A stretch of DNA of 64,000 nt. It comes from Streptosporangiaceae bacterium NEAU-GS5. GTDB lineage: Bacteria; Actinomycetota; Actinomycetes; Streptosporangiales; Streptosporangiaceae. Under the pieces are notes generated by a model. The model was not told the DNA's origin and ran no database searches. It saw nothing but the letters and a program-made list of their open reading frames with translations. Below, in pieces: positions 8,906-16,843 of the stretch (position 1 is its first letter; every line of letters starts with the position of its first letter). The position numbers and the translations under genes are program-made. The DNA is taken from assembly GCA_017592665.1 (NCBI GenBank), contig JAGFNW010000010.1, positions 62,001 through 126,000 of the forward strand, read 5' to 3'.

Positions 8906-9088
8906 ATGAAACCCTTCCTGATCGGGCTTGGCGCGCTGTTGCTCGTCGTCGGAGCCCTGTGGACCCTCCAAGGGGTCGGCGTCGTCGGTGGCAGCTTCAT
9001 GAGCGGCAACACCACCTGGGCCATCATCGGGCCCATCGTCGCCCTCGTCGGCATCGCCCTCGCGGGATTCACCCTGCGGCGGCGCTAG
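8906..9088 (+). CDS. Small two-helix membrane protein
   Basis: 60 aa: MKPFLIGLGALLLVVGALWTL forms the first helix, a short polar turn (GGSFMSGNT) follows, and a second helix (IIGPIVALVGIALAGF) ends in the positive anchor TLRRR. The layout and length match the short 'small hydrophobic protein' family that is common in actinomycetes. Function unknown. Its end overlaps the 3' end of the convergent XRE regulator by 20 bp. Confidence 0.72.
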   Translation: MKPFLIGLGALLLVVGALWTLQGVGVVGGSFMSGNTTWAIIGPIVALVGIALAGFTLRRR

Positions 9089-9974
9089 CCAACGGCACGC
9101 CGTGCGGATGATCCGGGATCTCCACGTCCGGATGCTCCCTGAGCCATTCGACCCGCTCACGGGTCGGTTCATCCGTCGGGGTGTAGACCACTATCCGCGC
9201 CTCCTTCGGCGATGGCAGGCCGAGGCTGGTCGAGGAGAACCGCAGCTCGCCCACTGCGGAGTGGTGGAAGACCTTCAGCGTGGCCCCGGGCCGCGCCACG
9301 TCGTGGGTGGCCCACATCCGCGCGAACTCGGGGCTGACGTCGCACAGCCGCCGTACGAACTCCTCCCAGGCCGGCTCTCCCATGTGGCCGGCGAACGCGG
9401 CGCGGAGCGTGGCGACCATCTGCGGCAGCTCCGACTCCGGATTCTTCATCGGCAGGCAGCACCCCGGCAGCGTGAAGATGCACCAGATGGCGTTGCGCGT
9501 GGCGGCCGGCCGCCGTACCAGCGCCTTGAACAGATTGCCGTACGTCCCGTTCCAGGCGAGCACGTCATAGCGCGAGTTGTAGACCGCGGCCGGGAGCGGG
9601 TCGAGCGCGTCGAGGATCATCCGCGCCTCGGCCGCCAGGCAGTCGTCGCCGATGGCGGGCGAGACGATGGTCACGTCGGCCAGCCGGAACAGGTGGTCGC
9701 GCTCGGCCGCGTCGAGCCGGAGCGTACGCGCGATCGCGTCCAGCACCTGCACCGACGCGTTGATCGGGCGGCCCTGCTCCAGCCACGTGTACCAGGTGAC
9801 GCCGACCCCGGCGAGCTGGGCCACCTCCTCGCGCCGCAACCCTGGCGTGCGGCGGCGCAGCCCGGGTGGCAGGCCGAGATCCTGCGGCCGGATCCGCTCG
9901 CGCCGGCTGCGGAGGAACGCCGCGAGCTCGGCCCGGCGCGGGTGCTTCGCCGTCGCCCTGGAGATGACCGTCAC
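9069..9974 (-). CDS. XRE-type helix-turn-helix regulator with MmyB-like ligand domain
   Basis: 301 aa. The N-terminal helix-turn-helix region (residues ~10-90) contains the MmyB-family hallmarks LRSRRERI, RRTPGLRREEVAQLAGVGVTWY and WLEQGR. The remaining ~200 residues carry the aromatic MmyB ligand-binding motif YNSRYDVLAWN, which in relatives binds a fatty-acid-like ligand. It is divergent from an MFS transporter 102 bp away, the usual arrangement for a local regulator of a transporter or short-chain dehydrogenase. The intergenic space holds an inverted repeat that may be its operator. Confidence 0.9.
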   Translation of the reverse strand: MTVISRATAKHPRRAELAAFLRSRRERIRPQDLGLPPGLRRRTPGLRREEVAQLAGVGVTWYTWLEQGRPINASVQVLDAIARTLRLDAAERDHLFRLADVTIVSPAIGDDCLAAEARMILDALDPLPAAVYNSRYDVLAWNGTYGNLFKALVRRPAATRNAIWCIFTLPGCCLPMKNPESELPQMVATLRAAFAGHMGEPAWEEFVRRLCDVSPEFARMWATHDVARPGATLKVFHHSAVGELRFSSTSLGLPSPKEARIVVYTPTDEPTRERVEWLREHPDVEIPDHPHGVPLASAAAG

Positions 9975-9991
9975 ACTTCTATGCTGTACGA

Positions 9992-10016
9992 CACCACCGT
10001 CGCTTGCCAGGTGGTG
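9992..10016. promoter_or_regulatory. Candidate operator between the MmyB-like regulator and MFS gene
   Basis: CACCACC and GGTGGTG form a perfect 7-bp inverted repeat with an 11-nt spacer, 17 nt upstream of the regulator start. Position fits autoregulation and control of the divergent transporter; binding is inferred. Confidence 0.4.
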
Positions 10017-10076
10017 CCGATACCAGGATAGGCAGGCTCTCGTTACCGGTATGAGCCGCGGGCGACCCTTGATCGT

Positions 10077-11486
10077 ATGACCGCAGTGTCCGTTCCATCC
10101 TCAACCGCGCGGCAGGCCGTCCGGCGCTCCAGCGCCTGGCTGCTCGCCGTCATCCTCACCGGCCAGTTCATGGCCATCCTCGACGTGTCCATCGTCAACG
10201 TCGCCGCGCCGACCATCCGCGCCGACCTGCATTCCACCGGCTCCGGCCTGCAGCTGGTCATCTCGGGTTACACCATCGCGTACGCCATGCTCCTCATCAC
10301 GGGCGCCCGCCTGGGCGGGCTCGGCGGCTACCGCCGGCTGTTCCTGATCGGGCTGGCGCTGTTCACGGCCGCGTCGCTGATGTGCGGGCTGGCGCCGACG
10401 ACCGGGACGCTGATCGGATTCCGGCTCCTGCAGGGCGCGGGAGCCGCCCTGATGGTGCCGCAGGTGCTCAGCCTCATCCAGCTGACCTTCGACGGCGCGT
10501 CCCGGGCCCGCGCGCTCAGCATCTACGCCACCGTGATCTCCGGCGGGGCCGTGGCCGGCCAGGTCGTCGGCGGCCTGCTGGTGACCGCCGACCTGTTCGG
10601 CGCGACGTGGCGGCCCGTGTTCCTGGTCAACGTGCCGATCGGGCTGGCGTTGCTGTTCGTGGGCGCCCGGCTGCTGCCACGCGAGCACCTGCGCCGCGAA
10701 CACGGCCTCGACCTGCCCGGCCTGGTGACGCTCTCGCTGGCGGTGGTCCTGCTGGTGGTCCCGCTCGTGCTCGGCCACGAGCTCGACTGGCCGCTGTGGG
10801 GCTGGCTGTCGATGGCCGCGTCGGCCGTGTTCTTCGGGCTGTTCCTGCTCGTCGAGCGGCGGGCCGCGCACCCGCTCATCCCTGGCCGGCTGCTGCGCGC
10901 GCCCGGGCTGCGCATCGCGATCCTGGCGCTGTTCCTGCAGATGAACGTGTACGCCGGCTACCTGTTCGGTATGACGCTCCACCTGCAGGGCGTGCTCGGG
11001 GACAGCGCCCTTCGGGCCGGGGCCACGTTCATTCCGACGGCCGTCGCGTTCGCGCTCGTCAGCCTCTACTGGAAGCTGCTGCCCGCGGCCCTGCACCGGC
11101 CGCTGATCGTGGCCGGGGCCGTGGTGGCGGCGCTGGCGGAGGCCGGGCTGGCCGTGCTGCTGTCCGGGGGCGGGCACGGCGAACCCCTGCTGGAGATCCT
11201 GCTGGCGTTGGTCGGGGCCGGCATGGCCGCCATGTTCAGCCCGCTCATGGCGGTCGGACTGGCCGGGGTCGCCCCGGCCGACGCGCCTGACGCGAGCGGC
11301 GTGGTGGCCACCGTGCTCCAACTCGGCCAGGTGGTCGGCGTGGCCGCGGTCGGCACCCTCTACCTCAGCCTCCAGGGCTCCCACGCCATCGGGGTGACCG
11401 TGACGACGCTCGCCACGATCACCGCCGTGGCCGGGGCGGTCGCGCTACCCCTCGCTCTGGGAAGGCGAGCCCTCGGAAAGCGATAG
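10077..11486 (+). CDS. MFS drug:H+ antiporter, DHA2-like
   Basis: 469 aa with about 13-14 predicted membrane helices. Helix 1 carries QFMAILDVSIVNVAAPTI, the DHA2 hallmark (motif D1, LDxTIVNVALP). Motif A is GARLGGLGGYRRLF and motif C-like sequence is AVISGGAVAGQVVGGLL. Such proteins export toxic small molecules with proton exchange. Divergent from the MmyB-like regulator, which probably controls it. The last 42 bp overlap the 3' end of the convergent GNAT gene. Confidence 0.9.
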   Translation: MTAVSVPSSTARQAVRRSSAWLLAVILTGQFMAILDVSIVNVAAPTIRADLHSTGSGLQLVISGYTIAYAMLLITGARLGGLGGYRRLFLIGLALFTAASLMCGLAPTTGTLIGFRLLQGAGAALMVPQVLSLIQLTFDGASRARALSIYATVISGGAVAGQVVGGLLVTADLFGATWRPVFLVNVPIGLALLFVGARLLPREHLRREHGLDLPGLVTLSLAVVLLVVPLVLGHELDWPLWGWLSMAASAVFFGLFLLVERRAAHPLIPGRLLRAPGLRIAILALFLQMNVYAGYLFGMTLHLQGVLGDSALRAGATFIPTAVAFALVSLYWKLLPAALHRPLIVAGAVVAALAEAGLAVLLSGGGHGEPLLEILLALVGAGMAAMFSPLMAVGLAGVAPADAPDASGVVATVLQLGQVVGVAAVGTLYLSLQGSHAIGVTVTTLATITAVAGAVALPLALGRRALGKR

Positions 11487-12380
11487 GCGCCACATCTGGA
11501 TCTCGAGGATGGGCCGCATGCCCACCGACAGGTAGAGATCCAGGGCGGGGGTGGTGTTGTTGGAGTCGACGTGCAGGATCGTGCCGACCCGCCCCCGCTT
11601 GGCGTCCGCCTCGAACGCCCGGCGCAGCAGCAGCTTGCCCAGCCCGCGGCCGCGGAAGGCCGGCAGCACCGCGAGCGTCATGACGTAGCCGCAGTTCTCG
11701 TCGGAGGCGAAGTGGTCCGTCCCGATCAGCACCGCCGCCGGGCGGTCGTGCACGTACGCGACCAGGATCTGCGACCAGTCGTACGCGCTCGACGCCTCGA
11801 CGCGGTCGGCCCACTCCTCGAACGTCTCAGCGGTGTGCGCGTAGTGGTCGGCCATGCCCTCCTCGCGCACCCGATGCGCCGTACGGAGCAATTCGTCGTC
11901 GTCCGGCGACCCACGCCGCACCGTGACACCTGGCAGGAAGGCGGGCTCGGGCGCCACGTGGTCGATCCGCATCCGGTGGAAGCTGGTCGTGTGCGCGAAC
12001 CCCCTGGTCTCGGCGGCCGCCCGCGACACGGCGTCCTGCGGGAAGATCCCCGCGTGCAGGTCGCCGCACGCCCCCACCAACTCCCCCGCACGCGCCGTCA
12101 CCGCGTCCCACAGCCACTGGGTCGCCGTGTCCGTGAGCGCCTGCACCTCGACATCGGCATGCTGCCCCGATCCCCGCCGGTAGGCGCGGCCGAAGCCGGT
12201 CAGCCGCCCGCCCTCGCGCACCAGCCAGGCGTCGGAGTCCAGATCGACCCCCGGCTCGGTGAGCATGTCGTCGACGTCGTCGGGAGTGCAGTCGGGCTTG
12301 CCGACCAACGCCGTGTCCCTGACCGCGATGAGCTGATAAATGTCCTTGGCATCGGTCGGCGAGGGTCGTGCCGTTTCCAT
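11445..12380 (-). CDS. GNAT-family N-acetyltransferase (tandem domain size)
   Basis: 311 aa, about twice a single GNAT domain. The C-terminal half has the acetyl-CoA binding motif A (LAVLPAFRGRGLGKLLLRRAF, near residue 240); the R-G-x-G-L pattern is intact. The N-terminal half (residues 15-140) looks like a degenerate GNAT fold lacking that motif. The acceptor is unknown; related tandem enzymes modify antibiotics or thiol cofactors. It is divergent from gerW (23 bp between starts). Confidence 0.85.
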   Translation of the reverse strand: METARPSPTDAKDIYQLIAVRDTALVGKPDCTPDDVDDMLTEPGVDLDSDAWLVREGGRLTGFGRAYRRGSGQHADVEVQALTDTATQWLWDAVTARAGELVGACGDLHAGIFPQDAVSRAAAETRGFAHTTSFHRMRIDHVAPEPAFLPGVTVRRGSPDDDELLRTAHRVREEGMADHYAHTAETFEEWADRVEASSAYDWSQILVAYVHDRPAAVLIGTDHFASDENCGYVMTLAVLPAFRGRGLGKLLLRRAFEADAKRGRVGTILHVDSNNTTPALDLYLSVGMRPILEIQMWRLSLSEGSPSQSEG

Positions 12381-12403
12381 GTCTTCTCCCTACTCTTGAG
12401 CTC

Positions 12404-12727
12404 ATGGGAGCACGAGAGTTCTTGGAGCGCCTAACCGGCGCGAATCGGGTCTACGGCGAACCGTACGAGAAGGACGGCGTCACCGTCATCCCTGTTTCGC
12501 TGATCAAAGCGGGCGGCGGCTTCGGCTCGGGCGCCAGCCACGACAGCAAGGAGTCCGGCGAAGGCGGCGGCGGTGGCGTGGTCGCCCGGCCCGTCGGCGC
12601 GTACGTCATCCGCGACGGCCACGTCCGCTGGGAGCCCGCCCTCGACATCACCCGCATCGCCATCGGCGCCCAAATCCTCATCGGCCTCGTCCTGCTCGCC
12701 GCCCTCAGAAGACGGCGCAAGAAGTAA
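12404..12727 (+). CDS. GerW (YtfJ)-family sporulation protein
   Basis: 107 aa from the ATG at 12404; the open frame extends 12 codons upstream, but into the divergent GNAT start region. The fold is small: an N-terminal amphipathic segment (REFLERLTGANRVYGEPYEKDGVTVIPV), a Gly-rich stretch and a VVARPVGAYVIRDGHVRW core. One C-terminal membrane helix (IAIGAQILIGLVLLAALR) ends in RRRKK. The family is required in Bacillus spore germination and is widespread in sporulating actinomycetes, where its role is unclear. A 45-bp piece of its core recurs at 15162-15206. Confidence 0.85.
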   Translation: MGAREFLERLTGANRVYGEPYEKDGVTVIPVSLIKAGGGFGSGASHDSKESGEGGGGGVVARPVGAYVIRDGHVRWEPALDITRIAIGAQILIGLVLLAALRRRRKK

Positions 12728-12807
12728 CCAGCTCCCCTGCCTGTAGCCACCCGCCCGGCCCGCCCGGACGCGGTCGCCGGGGACGAAGGCCTACTCGGCC
12801 CCCAGGC

Positions 12808-13254
12808 TCAGGCGAGGGCGGCGACCAGCAGGGCGAAGGCGGCGATGAGGACGGCCACGCGGACGTAGTGGAAGCGGTCCCAGCGGTTCATCTGCTCCTT
12901 CCAGTCCGCGGGCCGGTTCTCGGTGGTCCACGTCTTGCTCTGATTGTTGATCGGGACGAGCAGCAGGATCGACATGACCACGCTGACGATCAGCAGCGCG
13001 CCGGCGGTGACGACAAGACCGGTGCCGTCGTTGTGCCATCCGGCGATGGCCCAGACCGCGCTCAGGACGAGCGAGCCGATGTACCAGAACGGCATCACGG
13101 CGCCGAGCATCCGACCCCCATGGCTTCGCCCGCGTTGGTTGCTGTCGTCGGGCAGGGCGTTGAGGATCCGGTTGATGACGAAGGCGACGGAGAACTCCAC
13201 CCCGACCATCAGGCCGACGACCACGGTGGTGACGATCTCAAGTGCGTTGAGCAT
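12808..13254 (-). CDS. DUF1772 membrane protein (anthrone-oxygenase-like)
   Basis: 148 aa with four hydrophobic helices, and a NR..ADWKEQMNRWDRFHYVR segment before the last helix. The N-terminal GVEFSVAFVINRIL and the ENRPADW..RWDRFH motifs are typical of DUF1772, a family that includes anthrone oxygenase-like proteins. Strong SD (GGAGGG) 6 nt before the ATG. It is divergent from a TetR regulator, with a matching operator palindrome in front of each gene, so it is probably repressed by that TetR protein. Confidence 0.85.
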   Translation of the reverse strand: MLNALEIVTTVVVGLMVGVEFSVAFVINRILNALPDDSNQRGRSHGGRMLGAVMPFWYIGSLVLSAVWAIAGWHNDGTGLVVTAGALLIVSVVMSILLLVPINNQSKTWTTENRPADWKEQMNRWDRFHYVRVAVLIAAFALLVAALA

Positions 13255-13269
13255 GATCCCTCCAGGAAT

Positions 13270-13282
13270 CTAGCGCCGCTAG
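13270..13282. promoter_or_regulatory. TetR operator in front of the DUF1772 gene
   Basis: CTAGCGCCGCTAG, an inverted repeat of CTAGCG/CGCTAG around one base, 15 nt upstream of the DUF1772 start. In reverse orientation it matches the site at 13321-13333 at 12 of 13 positions. A half-site CGCTAG lies at 13295-13300. Confidence 0.6.
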
Positions 13283-13320
13283 GTAATAAGGCAACGCTAG
13301 TACTGCCATTGCTCGATTGT

Positions 13321-13333
13321 CTAGCGGTGCTAG
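13321..13333. promoter_or_regulatory. TetR operator overlapping the -10 of its own gene
   Basis: CTAGCGGTGCTAG overlaps a TAGGAT -10 box (13331-13336) that lies 7 nt before the tetR ATG. Binding here would block the regulator's own, apparently leaderless, promoter. Confidence 0.6.
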
Positions 13334-13343
13334 GATACGAATC

Positions 13344-13934
13344 ATGTCGGTACAGGAACGCAAGGAGCGCGAACGGGCGAGCCGCGAGCGCCTCATCGTG
13401 GCGACGGCCCGCGAACTCGCCGAGCAGCAGGGCTGGGACGCGGTCACCACCCGCCGGCTCGCCGAGCGCATCGACTACAGCCAGCCCGTCCTCTACAGCC
13501 ACTTCCGCGGCAAGCGCGAGATCATCGGCGCCGTCGCCCTCACGGGCGCCACCGAGATGGCCGCGGCGCTGCGGGCCGCGACCTCCGCCGCGACCTCCGC
13601 CGCGGACGGCGCTGGCGCCCGGGTCACCGCCCTCGCCCGCGCCTACCTCGAGTTCGCCGAGCGCAACCCGGCGGTCTACGACGCCATGTTCCAGCTCGAC
13701 GGCGGCCTGGCGTTCGCGAACGAGGACACCCCGGAGCCACTGAAGGACGCCTTCGCGGCCCTGCTGGAGACTCTCGGCGAGGTCGCCGGCGATGGCGTCC
13801 ACCCGGCACTGTTCACCGAGGTGTTCTGGGCGGCCCTGCACGGGCTGGCCACCCTGACCCGGGCGGGACGGCTGCCGCCGCAGGACACCGAGCGGAGGGT
13901 GGAACTGCTGGTGGACCGGCTCGCCGTGATCTGA
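13344..13934 (+). CDS. TetR/AcrR-family transcriptional regulator
   Basis: 196 aa from the ATG at 13344; an open upstream extension would cover the promoter and operator. The TetR DNA-binding domain is at residues ~10-55 (LIVATARELAEQQGWDAVTTRRLAERI then the recognition helix YSQPVLYSHFRGKREII). The C-terminal ligand domain is of the TetR_C_33-like type. It likely represses itself and the divergent DUF1772 gene through the paired CTAGCG palindromes. Confidence 0.9.
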   Translation: MSVQERKERERASRERLIVATARELAEQQGWDAVTTRRLAERIDYSQPVLYSHFRGKREIIGAVALTGATEMAAALRAATSAATSAADGAGARVTALARAYLEFAERNPAVYDAMFQLDGGLAFANEDTPEPLKDAFAALLETLGEVAGDGVHPALFTEVFWAALHGLATLTRAGRLPPQDTERRVELLVDRLAVI

Positions 13935-14052
13935 CACACCGTCCCGGCGGCCACCCAGCCGGAGTCCTCGGGCCCGCCGCCTGTCTGCGCCATCGCGCTC
14001 ATTGATCATGACCCGATACGGGCGGAAGCGGGCGGATGGCTAGGCTGATCGC

Positions 14053-15027
14053 ATGGACTATGTACGGCTTGGCGGCACGGGACTGAAGGTCAGCAGGATC
14101 TGCCTCGGCATGATGAGCTACGGCCACCCGGACAAGTGGGGCGGCTGGGTCCTGCCCGAAGAACAGGCCGAGCCGATCGTCCGGCGCGCGGCCGACGGCG
14201 GCGTCACGTTTTACGACACCGCCGACGTCTACTCCCTCGGCGAGAGCGAGGAGATCACCGGCCGCCTGCTGCGCCGGATCTTTCCCCGCCGCGACGACTA
14301 CGTCCTGGCCACCAAGGTCTTCTTCCCCGTCGGCAACGGCGTCAACGACGCCGGCCTGTCACGCGGCCACATCATGTCGGCCATCGACGCCTCCCTCACC
14401 CGCCTCGGCGTCGACTACGTCGACCTCTACCAGATCCACCGCTGGGACCAGGACACCCCGATCGAAGAGACCATGCAAGCCCTGCACGACGTCGTCAAAG
14501 CCGGCAAGGCCCGCTACATCGGCGCCTCCAGCATGTACGCCTGGCAGTTCGCCAAAGCCCAGCACACCGCCGAACGCCACGGCTGGACCAAATTCGTCAG
14601 CATGCAAGATCACTACAACCTTCTCTACCGAGAAGAGGAGCGGGAGATGATCCCGCTCTGCGTGGATCAGGGCGTCGGCCTGGTGCCGTGGAGCCCGCTG
14701 GCACGCGGGCTGCTGGCGCGGGCCGGGGCGGAGGAGAAGACGACCCGCCAGGACGGCGACGGCGCCCGTCAGGCCCAGCTGTACGGCGGCCCCGGCGACG
14801 CGGCGATCCTGGCGCGGGTGGCCGAGACGGCCCGCGAGCGCGGGGTGGCTCCCGCGACGGTGGCCCTGGCCTGGCTGCTGACCCGGCCCGCCATGACCGC
14901 CCCGATCATCGGCGCCACCAAGGACCACCACGTCGACGACGCCCTCGCCGCCGTCGACCTGCAGCTGTCCGACAAGGAACTCGCCTACCTCGAGGAGCCC
15001 TACGTCACCCGCCCCATCAACCACTGA
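14053..15027 (+). CDS. Aldo/keto reductase
   Basis: 324 aa (beta/alpha)8 NADPH-dependent carbonyl reductase. The catalytic tetrad is visible: Asp and Tyr in YDTADVYSLGESE (residues ~56-68), Lys in LATKVFF (~89) and His in YQIHRWD (~134). The C-terminal NADP-phosphate binding segment follows APIIGATK. It resembles the YajO/Tas and voltage-gated K-channel beta type that reduces aldehydes. A -10-like TAGGCT (14041-14046) lies six nt before the ATG with no Shine-Dalgarno, suggesting a leaderless transcript. Monocistronic. Confidence 0.92.
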   Translation: MDYVRLGGTGLKVSRICLGMMSYGHPDKWGGWVLPEEQAEPIVRRAADGGVTFYDTADVYSLGESEEITGRLLRRIFPRRDDYVLATKVFFPVGNGVNDAGLSRGHIMSAIDASLTRLGVDYVDLYQIHRWDQDTPIEETMQALHDVVKAGKARYIGASSMYAWQFAKAQHTAERHGWTKFVSMQDHYNLLYREEEREMIPLCVDQGVGLVPWSPLARGLLARAGAEEKTTRQDGDGARQAQLYGGPGDAAILARVAETARERGVAPATVALAWLLTRPAMTAPIIGATKDHHVDDALAAVDLQLSDKELAYLEEPYVTRPINH

Positions 15028-15161
15028 CGCCATACGCCACCCCGACCGGTGCCAGTGAACAGCGCGGAAGTGGCGTGAGCTCGGCGGGCCGACGTCGGCG
15101 GCGCTGCTCGATCAGCCGTTCGGCCGCTCCTGGCGGGAGCGCCTGTGCCTTGACGCTCGGA

Positions 15162-15206
15162 GGTGTGGTCGCCCGGCCCGCCGGCGCGTACGTCATTCGC
15201 CACGGC
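15162..15206 (+). pseudogene. Remnant of a second gerW-like gene
   Basis: These 45 bp match positions 12575-12619 of the gerW gene with four mismatches (about 91% identity). They would encode GGVVARPAGAYVIRHG against GGVVARPVGAYVIRDG in the intact gene. Two of the four mismatches are silent. No start, flanking GerW sequence or C-terminal helix is present, so it is a fragment. Its end overlaps the last codons of the convergent hydrolase gene. The rest of 15028-15192 shows nothing else. Confidence 0.6.
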
Positions 15207-16122
15207 TCGTGTCGGCCTGGACGGCGTCTGCGGTGAAGAAGCGCTTGAGTTCGGCGGCCACGACCTCCGGACGGCCGGCCGGGTTTCGCTTGCTGACGTC
15301 TCCAGACGCATCGTGCGTGAGGCCGGGGAATTCGACCCGTTCGACGTTAGGAATGACCTTCTCCAGGCCGGACAGCGCGGGCTTGAGGAAGGGCAGCCCC
15401 TTGCTTCCACCGAGCAGGAGCACTTCAGCGCGCACATCGGCGAAACGGTCGAGAGTGTCGGCCATCTCGGCCAGCAGCACGCCTTCGTAATGCAGAGTCG
15501 GGGCCAGCGTCCGCATGGTCGCGTCGCCCGGCTCGGCGTTCTTGTCCTCGCTCTTCATCAACAGGCCGGTCATCCAGGTCAGCAACCCTCGCGGCATGAC
15601 GTTCATAATCGGCGGCCCAAGCCGGAGCCCGAGCATGCTTGTCACCAGCGCGGCCGCCACCTTGCCTTCGGCCATTTCCCGATCGAAGCGGTCGATCCAT
15701 CCGGTCAGCTGAGGGATGTCCTCCAGAAGCAGCGCCGGTTCGTAAACGGCGACCTTGTGAATGGCCGGCAGAACGCGTGCCGCCTGAAGGACGGCGACGC
15801 CGCTCGCGCTGACGCCGAAAACGTAAGGGGCGCCCGTCTCGGTCATAACCGCGTCGAGGTCTTCCACTTCCTTTCGCACGCTGTAGCCATCGCCATACGG
15901 CCCGCTCTGGCCGCGGCCACGGCGGTCGGGCAGGTGGACGGTGAACGTGCCGGCCAATTCCTGGGCCATGGCCAGGTGACTATCGGCCGTCTCCATGGAG
16001 CCGTGCAGCAGGACGATGCCCGGGCCGTGCCCGATGGTGCGATAGGCGATGCGTGTGCCGTCGGCGGAGGTGACGAAATCCGTGGCGAGGCCTGCCGCCT
16101 GAGGCTGTTCATGAGTGGTCAT
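15193..16122 (-). CDS. Alpha/beta hydrolase
   Basis: 309 aa from the ATG at 16122, which has GAAGGA nine nt upstream; the open frame extends 30 codons further but through the promoter and operator. Features: HGSMETADSH oxyanion region (~residue 45), nucleophile elbow GVSASG (Ser ~107) and catalytic His in GLTHDASGD near the C-terminus. It is a single-domain hydrolase of the EstA/TAP type, possibly a lactonase or esterase; the substrate is unknown. Divergent from a PadR regulator with a perfect palindrome in between, so it is probably inducible. Confidence 0.88.
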   Translation of the reverse strand: MTTHEQPQAAGLATDFVTSADGTRIAYRTIGHGPGIVLLHGSMETADSHLAMAQELAGTFTVHLPDRRGRGQSGPYGDGYSVRKEVEDLDAVMTETGAPYVFGVSASGVAVLQAARVLPAIHKVAVYEPALLLEDIPQLTGWIDRFDREMAEGKVAAALVTSMLGLRLGPPIMNVMPRGLLTWMTGLLMKSEDKNAEPGDATMRTLAPTLHYEGVLLAEMADTLDRFADVRAEVLLLGGSKGLPFLKPALSGLEKVIPNVERVEFPGLTHDASGDVSKRNPAGRPEVVAAELKRFFTADAVQADTSRGE

Positions 16123-16160
16123 CGGAAAGTCCTTCGGAGTGCTGTTTGACCAATATTCAG

Positions 16161-16190
16161 ATAGTGTCAGTGACACTACTTCATTGTCAA
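16161..16190 (-). promoter_or_regulatory. Hydrolase promoter with embedded PadR-type operator
   Basis: Reading the minus strand, TTGACA (16185-16190) and CACTAT (16161-16166) are spaced by 18 nt. The spacer and -10 are covered by the perfect palindrome TAGTGTCA-G-TGACACTA (16162-16178). PadR regulators commonly bind ATGT/ACAT- or GTGTCA-like dyads; the pairing with the adjacent PadR gene is inferred. Confidence 0.65.
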
Positions 16191-16212
16191 CTAGTTCCAC
16201 CGTGGATAGCAT
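16184..16212 (+). promoter_or_regulatory. padR promoter, leaderless type, sharing its -35 with the divergent hydrolase promoter
   Basis: TTGTCA (16184-16189) and TAGCAT (16207-16212) are 17 nt apart, and the ATG follows six nt after the -10. The -35 overlaps the opposite-strand TTGACA, so the two promoters are back-to-back and probably exclude each other. Confidence 0.5.
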
Positions 16213-16218
16213 CGGGGC

Positions 16219-16794
16219 ATGACCAGTCCTCGTGGCCGCTCACCGCTCGCCCTGACCGTCCTGGCCCTGTTGCAGTACAAACCGCTGCACCCGTACGGCA
16301 TCCAGCGGCTGATCAAGCAGTGGGGCAAGGACAAGGTGGTCAACGTGGGCCAGCGGACGAGCCTCTACCGGACCATCGACCGCCTCACCGCCGCCGGTCT
16401 GATCAGGGTGCGCGAGACGGAGCGCGACCAGGCATATCCGGAAAGGACGGTGTACGAGATCACCGACTTGGGGCGTGATGTGGCCCGCGACTGGCTGCTC
16501 GATATGCTGGCCACGCCCAAACAGGAGTTCCCCGAGTTCCCCGCGGCGCTGTCCCACCTGCTGATGCTCCCGCCTCAGCAGATAGGCGACGCCCTTGAGC
16601 GGCGCGCGGACACGCTCGACGAGGCGTCGGCCGCGCTCGACCGCGACCGGAGCGCCGGAAGCGCGCACGGCCTTCCCCGCATCGCCCTGCTCGAGGACGA
16701 GTATCTGCGCGTTCTCATGGCGGCCGAATCGCAGTGGCTTCGGTCGGTGGTCGACGATCTGCGAAGCGGCGGCCTGATCTGGTCGCCCGCCTGA
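16219..16794 (+). CDS. PadR-family transcriptional regulator
   Basis: 191 aa. Winged-helix domain at residues ~8-90: LTVLALLQYKPLHPYGIQRLI, then TSLYRTIDRLTAAGLIRVRE and the wing TVYEITDLGRDV. A C-terminal helical dimerisation part follows (DALERRADTLDEASAALDRDR). Short 'Vinr-like' PadR proteins typically repress neighbouring genes and are released by small aromatic or hydrophobic molecules. Divergent from the hydrolase; the palindrome between them is its likely site. Confidence 0.9.
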   Translation: MTSPRGRSPLALTVLALLQYKPLHPYGIQRLIKQWGKDKVVNVGQRTSLYRTIDRLTAAGLIRVRETERDQAYPERTVYEITDLGRDVARDWLLDMLATPKQEFPEFPAALSHLLMLPPQQIGDALERRADTLDEASAALDRDRSAGSAHGLPRIALLEDEYLRVLMAAESQWLRSVVDDLRSGGLIWSPA

Positions 16795-16804
16795 CCTGCG
16801 GGGC

Positions 16805-16836
16805 TTGACCCTGACGCAGCGTCAACCCCGCATCCT
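16805..16836 (+). promoter_or_regulatory. MerR-type long-spaced promoter with operator
   Basis: TTGACC (16805-16810) and CATCCT (16831-16836) are separated by 20 nt, longer than normal sigma-70 spacing. The spacer contains the perfect dyad TGACGC-A-GCGTCA (16811-16823). A long spacer carrying a dyad is the classic design for MerR activators, and a MerR gene lies at the end of the same operon. Confidence 0.6.
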
Positions 16837-16843
16837 GGCCGTC

